From: Tenuifilaceae bacterium CYCD
Lineage (GTDB): Bacteria > Bacteroidota > Bacteroidia > Bacteroidales > Tenuifilaceae
Direction of reading: 5' to 3'
NCBI GenBank assembly: GCA_036322835.1
Contig: AP027304.1
Span: forward strand, 1,426,001-1,490,000
Length of the DNA stretch: 64,000 nt
This document shows, piece after piece, positions 63,995-64,000 of the stretch (its first letter is position 1; each line of letters starts with the position of its first letter). Made by a program: the position numbers and the translations under genes. Below the pieces are notes generated by a model. That model was not told the origin of the DNA, searched no databases, and saw only the letters and a list, made by a program, of their open reading frames with translations.

Positions 63995-64000
63995 TTAAAA

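Noticed and set aside
1-64000. tRNA, rRNA, insertion sequences or prophage genes
   Set aside because: No cloverleaf, rRNA-like conserved stretch, transposase motif or integrase was found by reading; small non-coding RNAs cannot be excluded without a covariance search.

Overview
The window is about 40% GC by eye and looks like chromosomal DNA of a member of the Bacteroidota, most likely Bacteroidales or a close order. The evidence is type IX secretion system (T9SS) C-terminal sorting domains on two large secreted proteases, a PorZ-like gene, promoters of the TTTG / TAnnTTTG type, weak Shine-Dalgarno signals, and Bacteroidota-typical families (DUF6427-like, GH3-like, PAS/REC kinases, exported SOD). 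I see no rRNA, tRNA, insertion sequence, phage gene or CRISPR array. About 45 genes fill nearly all of the sequence.

Layout. 1-6.9 kb: CPBP membrane protease, an unknown protein, kbl, a deoxynucleoside kinase, a GH3-family enzyme, and an aminotransferase-fold protein whose PLP lysine is replaced. 6.9-11.4 kb (minus strand): usp, rdgB, porZ, recO. 11.7-17 kb (plus): a signalling cluster of adenylate cyclase fused to an HD hydrolase, a degenerate universal stress protein, and a dCache-HAMP-GAF-PAS-PAS receptor with no output domain. 17-22 kb: dgt, a polyprenyl synthase, an ArsR regulator, cvpA, tyrS. 21.8-26.2 kb: Wzz-like and Wzy-like polysaccharide genes overlapping tail to tail with a GAF-PP2C phosphatase, then efp. 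26.5-33.4 kb: M6 metalloprotease, DUF3108-like protein, tsaB, and a MFP/TolC efflux pair without a pump. 33.8-39 kb: a giant gingipain-like C25 protease. 39-52 kb: a dense two-component region with three large kinases, a REC-kinase, two single REC proteins and a TonB-dependent receptor. 52-55 kb: exonuclease, DUF6427-like membrane protein, purD. 55.2-58.5 kb: a 1074-residue exported protein built from tandem units of about 91 residues. 58.7-63.2 kb: e(P4)-family lipoprotein phosphatase, exported Mn-type SOD, TPR-PP2C phosphatase and a small exported protein. 63.4-63.95 kb: a RelE/ParE-type toxin-antitoxin pair.

Themes. Three strands of biology dominate. The first is the cell surface and secretion (T9SS clients, PorZ, polysaccharide polymerisation, efflux, the repeat protein). 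The second is signal transduction: a cyclase/HD fusion beside a receptor that lacks an output; a YfiR-like sensor fused to a histidine kinase and followed by response regulators and a TonB receptor; and two PP2C phosphatases. The third is nucleotide and translation housekeeping (dNK, rdgB, dgt, purD, tsaB, tyrS, efp).

The best candidates for something undescribed are the ~91-residue repeat protein (55249-58473), the lysine-less aminotransferase beside a GH3 enzyme (5708-6844), the cyclase/HD plus orphan-receptor cluster (11668-16982), and the YfiR-kinase/REC/TonB-receptor operon (46596-52151). All functional statements come from motif reading by eye; no database search was run.
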